Source: Deltaproteobacteria bacterium
Lineage (GTDB): Bacteria > Desulfobacterota > Binatia > Binatales > Binataceae
Direction: 5' to 3'
Assembly (NCBI GenBank): GCA_021799555.1
Contig: JAJZAG010000110.1
Location: 4,146-10,596 of the forward strand
Length of the DNA stretch: 6,451 bases
Both the position numbers and the translations under genes were made by a program. The notes beneath the pieces were generated by a model. That model was not told the DNA's origin and ran no database searches. It saw only the letters and a program-made list of their open reading frames with translations. Shown piece after piece: positions 5,950-6,451 of the stretch; position 1 is the first letter of the stretch; every line of letters starts with the position of its first letter.

Positions 5950-6451
5950 TCAATTTGGGGCGGCGGCTCTACACATGGCCAAACCGGGATGACGCTTGCA
6001 TTTCGCGCGTCGATAGCTCACCTCGGCTGCCTTCGCGTCTTGCTCATGCCCGCCGATATCCTTAAACGTCGCGGCGGCACAGAACGCAAGTTGGGGATCG
6101 CTGCTGTTCATGCAATCGTTGGCTTGCTTGAGACCTGCCGTCGGATCGCGGCCAAGGACCCGGAGGATCTTGTCTCGTGCCATAATGAAGCCCGCCGGAT
6201 TCCACTGGTCAATCGCTCCAGCTTTTACCTCTTTGGCTCGGTATTGCTTGATTTCGGCGTCGAGCTTCGGCAGTACCTCATCGTCGTAGAACTTGGGAAA
6301 GTCGCGGCTTGCTTCCACGTATTTTCCGTTGTCCAGGCGATAGACCGCCGGCCAGGTTACGATGCTTGCGCACGAGTATTCCGCCAGAGTTTTCCCTATG
6401 ACCAGCTCGTCCTTCCCGTCGCCGTTGAGATCTCTTATTCCTGTTTTCAGG
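5950..6451 (-). CDS. VCBS-type (calcium-loop) protein, C-terminal part; paralogue of the interrupted gene (5' end outside window)
   Basis: The frame is open from the right edge to TGA at 5950-5952, giving 166 codons of a gene whose start lies beyond the window. It begins with LKTGIRDLNGDGKDELVIG, a calcium-binding loop of the VCBS/FG-GAP kind (coding bases 6403-6432), then WPAVYR, GKYVEASRDFP, FYDDEVLP, a helical region with ARDKILRVLGRDP, a CMNSSDPQ segment and ATFKDIGGHE. All these blocks align in order with the interrupted gene at 4749-5669; across the C-terminal domain about half the residues are identical by eye. After DIGGHE the two tails differ: here it is basic and ends with two Cys (KCKRHPGLAMCRAAAPN). 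The GTG at 6316-6318 is an internal Val codon and not the start, since similarity runs well upstream of it. By analogy with its neighbour it is probably exported. Function not recognised; the C-terminal helices could be a HEAT-like protein-binding domain, which is a guess. Confidence 0.75.
   Translation of the reverse strand, partial: LKTGIRDLNGDGKDELVIGKTLAEYSCASIVTWPAVYRLDNGKYVEASRDFPKFYDDEVLPKLDAEIKQYRAKEVKAGAIDQWNPAGFIMARDKILRVLGRDPTAGLKQANDCMNSSDPQLAFCAAATFKDIGGHEQDAKAAEVSYRRAKCKRHPGLAMCRAAAPN

Larger units (their letters stand above)
4749..6450 (-). repeat. Tandem gene duplication (two VCBS-type paralogues)
   Basis: Two copies of the same domain arrangement lie head-to-tail on the minus strand, with the shared part at 4749-5288 and 5950-6432. 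Shared blocks are DLNGDG, WPA-YR, YVEASR-FP, DEVLP/TEVLP-LD, KDKILRVLGR, MNS-DPQ and DIGGHE. The DNA has diverged well beyond recent duplication, so this is an old duplication or a local gene family that may continue beyond the right edge. Copy one has about 23 extra residues between WPAIYR and YVEASR relative to copy two. Confidence 0.7.

Overview
The window is about 6.45 kb of GC-rich bacterial chromosome (roughly 60% G+C by eye) with tight gene spacing. No tRNA, rRNA, CRISPR array, transposase or phage gene is visible. The gene mix (biotin-dependent acyl-CoA carboxylase carboxyltransferase, a DprE1/DprE2-like pair, a membrane-anchored SIMPL protein, secreted VCBS-type proteins) fits a free-living, probably Gram-negative soil or water bacterium of a poorly cultured lineage (Binatota, Acidobacteriota or deltaproteobacterial type). 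That placement is inference only; no marker gene is present.

Layout. Left: a complete acyl-CoA carboxyltransferase subunit gene on the minus strand (45-1601), with a 111-base divergent intergenic region. Centre: two plus-strand genes 22 bases apart (1713-3116 and 3139-3876) encoding a DprE1-like FAD oxidase and a DprE2-like short-chain dehydrogenase. In mycobacteria these two subunits together epimerise polyprenyl-phospho-ribose to polyprenyl-phospho-arabinose, the donor for D-arabinofuranose in glycans. Converging on them with only 12 bases between stop codons is a minus-strand SIMPL-domain gene (3889-4644).

Right: the most unusual part. Upstream of the SIMPL gene on the minus strand lies a 306-codon reading frame (4749-5669) with a good Shine-Dalgarno site, a Sec signal peptide with an A-R-A cleavage site, a calcium-loop (VCBS-type) motif and a helical C-terminal domain. 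Codons 15, 72 and 102 of this single frame are stops (TAA, TGA, TAA), and there is no frameshift. It therefore looks like a gene silenced only by nonsense substitutions, or much less likely one translated through stops. A paralogue with the same calcium loop and C-terminal domain enters from the right edge (5950-6451, 5' end outside the window). Between the two is about 280 bases with broken coding remnants, including a short Cys-rich stretch.

Working together: the DprE1/DprE2 pair is a clear functional unit, but its partners (UbiA-like phosphoribosyl transferase, arabinosyltransferase) are not in the window. The carboxyltransferase would need a biotin carboxylase/carrier subunit from elsewhere. 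The VCBS paralogues have no recognised function. The best leads are the non-actinobacterial DprE1 with Ala in place of the benzothiazinone-reactive Cys, and the tandem secreted-protein family with one member carrying three in-frame stops.
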